Below, one piece after another: positions 51,455-52,180 of a DNA stretch of 52,180 bases. Source of the DNA: an uncultured Oscillospiraceae bacterium. Its GTDB lineage: Bacteria; Bacillota; Clostridia; Oscillospirales; Ruminococcaceae. Below the pieces are notes generated by a model. The model did no database searches, had not been told where the DNA came from, and was given only the letters and a program-made list of their open reading frames with translations. The translations under genes were made by a program, and so were the position numbers. Position 1 is the first letter of the stretch, and each line of letters opens with the position of its first letter. The DNA is taken from contig UQBC01000017.1 of NCBI GenBank assembly GCA_900539195.1, positions 1 to 52,180 on the forward strand. Direction: 5' to 3'.

Positions 51455-51904
51455 ATGAAGTGCCCTGAGTGCGGATATGAGGACAGTAAGGTAATTGACA
51501 GCAGGCCTGCAGATAATAAAATTCGCAGACGACGTGAATGTCTGTCGTGCAAATGTCGCTTTACTACATATGAGATGGTTGAAACAATACCGCTTATGGT
51601 TGTAAAGAAAGACAATACTATAGAACCGTTTGACCGCGATAAGCTGATAAACAGACTGGCAAGGGCTACTGTTAAACGTCCGGTACAGATAGAAGATCTC
51701 GAAAAGATGGTAGAAGATATAGTGCAGGAACTGAAAAACCAGTTCAGACGTGAGGTGACTTCCGATGAAATCGGAGAACTTGTTTTACGCAGACTGAAAG
51801 ATATAGATAAAGTTGCTTATATAAGGTTTGCATCGGTGTACCGTGATTTTAATGATATCGACAGTTTTGTTAGGATTATATCCGAACTGAATGATGAAAA
51901 GTAA
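51455..51904 (+). CDS. nrdR: Transcriptional repressor NrdR
   Basis: A 149-residue repressor of ribonucleotide reductase genes. The N-terminal zinc ribbon has CPECG and CLSCKCRF, and the ATP-cone domain follows from about residue 45 (PLMVVKKDNTIEPFDRDKL), where dATP or ATP binds. GAGGAAG precedes the ATG. It is followed by a terminator, and by a promoter region with repeated half-sites that could be its own target, so the next gene outside the window may be a reductase gene. Confidence 0.95.
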   Translation: MKCPECGYEDSKVIDSRPADNKIRRRRECLSCKCRFTTYEMVETIPLMVVKKDNTIEPFDRDKLINRLARATVKRPVQIEDLEKMVEDIVQELKNQFRREVTSDEIGELVLRRLKDIDKVAYIRFASVYRDFNDIDSFVRIISELNDEK

Positions 51905-51908
51905 TTTA

Positions 51909-51942
51909 TTTAATGCCATCTGCGCCGGCAGATGGCATTAAA
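51909..51942. terminator. Terminator after nrdR
   Basis: AATGCCATCTGC and GCAGATGGCATT form a perfect 12-bp stem with a GCCG loop, extended by TTT and AAA on each side. It may work in both directions. Confidence 0.85.
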
Positions 51943-51983
51943 TTTAAAGCAAAAACTTATGGCTGAAACTTTCAACAATGTTG

Positions 51984-51997
51984 TCAACAGCTGTTGA
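51984..51997. promoter_or_regulatory. Perfect 14-bp palindrome
   Basis: TCAACAGCTGTTGA, flanked by TTG and TAA, resembles two opposed DnaA-box-like sequences (TTGTCAACA and TTATCAACA), each with at least one mismatch from the consensus. A protein-binding site is possible. Confidence 0.4.
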
Positions 51998-52042
51998 TAA
52001 CTAGATGTTGTGGCACAAAAACTGCATATTGTGGTCGTTAAC

Positions 52043-52091
52043 ATTTTGCACAATAGAAGAATATGATGCACTAAAACCATTTGTGCAAAAT
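52043..52091. promoter_or_regulatory. Inverted repeat upstream of the last promoter
   Basis: ATTTTGCACAA (52043-52053) and TTGTGCAAAAT (52081-52091) are exact complements 27 bp apart. The right arm ends 16 bp before the -35 box at 52108. The GCACAA/TTGTGC cores resemble NrdR-box half-sites. Confidence 0.5.
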
Positions 52092-52107
52092 TAAAGTGAA
52101 AAATCTG

Positions 52108-52136
52108 TTGACAAAGCGCGAAAAGCGTGATATAAT
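52108..52136 (+). promoter_or_regulatory. Strong promoter for a gene beyond the right edge
   Basis: Perfect TTGACA (52108-52113) and TATAAT (52131-52136) with 17 bp between. The transcript would start near 52143 and leave the window without a start codon. Confidence 0.9.
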
Positions 52137-52180
52137 AGACAAGCACTCAAACGAGAGGGCACGAAAACAGAGGGTACTTG

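Noticed and set aside
1..52180. CRISPR array, prophage, insertion sequence or tRNA-linked integrated element
   Set aside because: There are no regular direct repeats with unique spacers, and no recombinase, transposase or phage gene. The tRNA-Pro is intact and flanked by housekeeping genes.

Overview
The window looks like a chromosomal segment of a gut Clostridia species of the Oscillospiraceae/Ruminococcaceae type, perhaps close to Ruminococcus or [Eubacterium] siraeum. That placement rests on the Firmicutes S10-spc-alpha gene order with rpsD inside it, a KOW-domain gene between map and infA, the four-cysteine Adk and S14, DHHW lipoproteins, an RDAC-type small protein next to tcdA, and secreted proteins with chains of near-identical Fn3 modules. 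It is an inference from gene content. No phage, transposase or CRISPR array was seen.

Layout. Positions 1-2016 hold a Nudix hydrolase and folC. RNase P RNA is on the minus strand at 2227-2565. Positions 2648-8714 carry a DUF308-type membrane protein with a putative cysteine-peptidase tail, two tandem DHHW lipoproteins, an FkbH-like HAD protein and an acyl carrier protein. The last four look like part of an extracytoplasmic O-acylation pathway whose MBOAT membrane transferase is not in the window. Positions 8715-13333 are repeat-rich and gene-poor. They hold a BAAT_C-type hydrolase and a G5/3D cell-wall protein with a WalR-like operator array and a structured leader. They also hold a 0.2-kb promoter-to-terminator unit in which an 11-G run breaks a small reading frame. 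Positions 13334-20363 encode two large secreted Fn3 proteins.

Positions 20582-36933 are the ribosomal protein supercluster: S10, spc, secY-adk-map-infA-rpmJ and alpha with rpoA and rplQ, all on the plus strand and mostly 10-120 bp apart. Two genes of fewer than 60 codons, rpmD and rpmJ, are present. Several genes use TTG starts.

Positions 37055-52180 are housekeeping and envelope genes. These are a small membrane protein with a D-Ala-D-Ala carboxypeptidase and tsaD; two minus-strand lipoproteins; an XRE regulator, RDAC protein and tcdA; a minus-strand tRNA-Pro(GGG); purB; secD-secF; a YfhO-type membrane protein with a sugar isomerase-like protein; and nrdR. The right end has a strong promoter for a gene beyond the window.

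Most transcription units have a recognisable promoter with a 17-bp spacer and a GC-rich hairpin terminator, so operon borders can be read from the sequence. The most interesting unexplained items are the G-tract small-ORF unit at 12941-13167, the pair of hairpins with compensatory stem changes at 9126-9244, and the operator array plus leader at 10956-11236.
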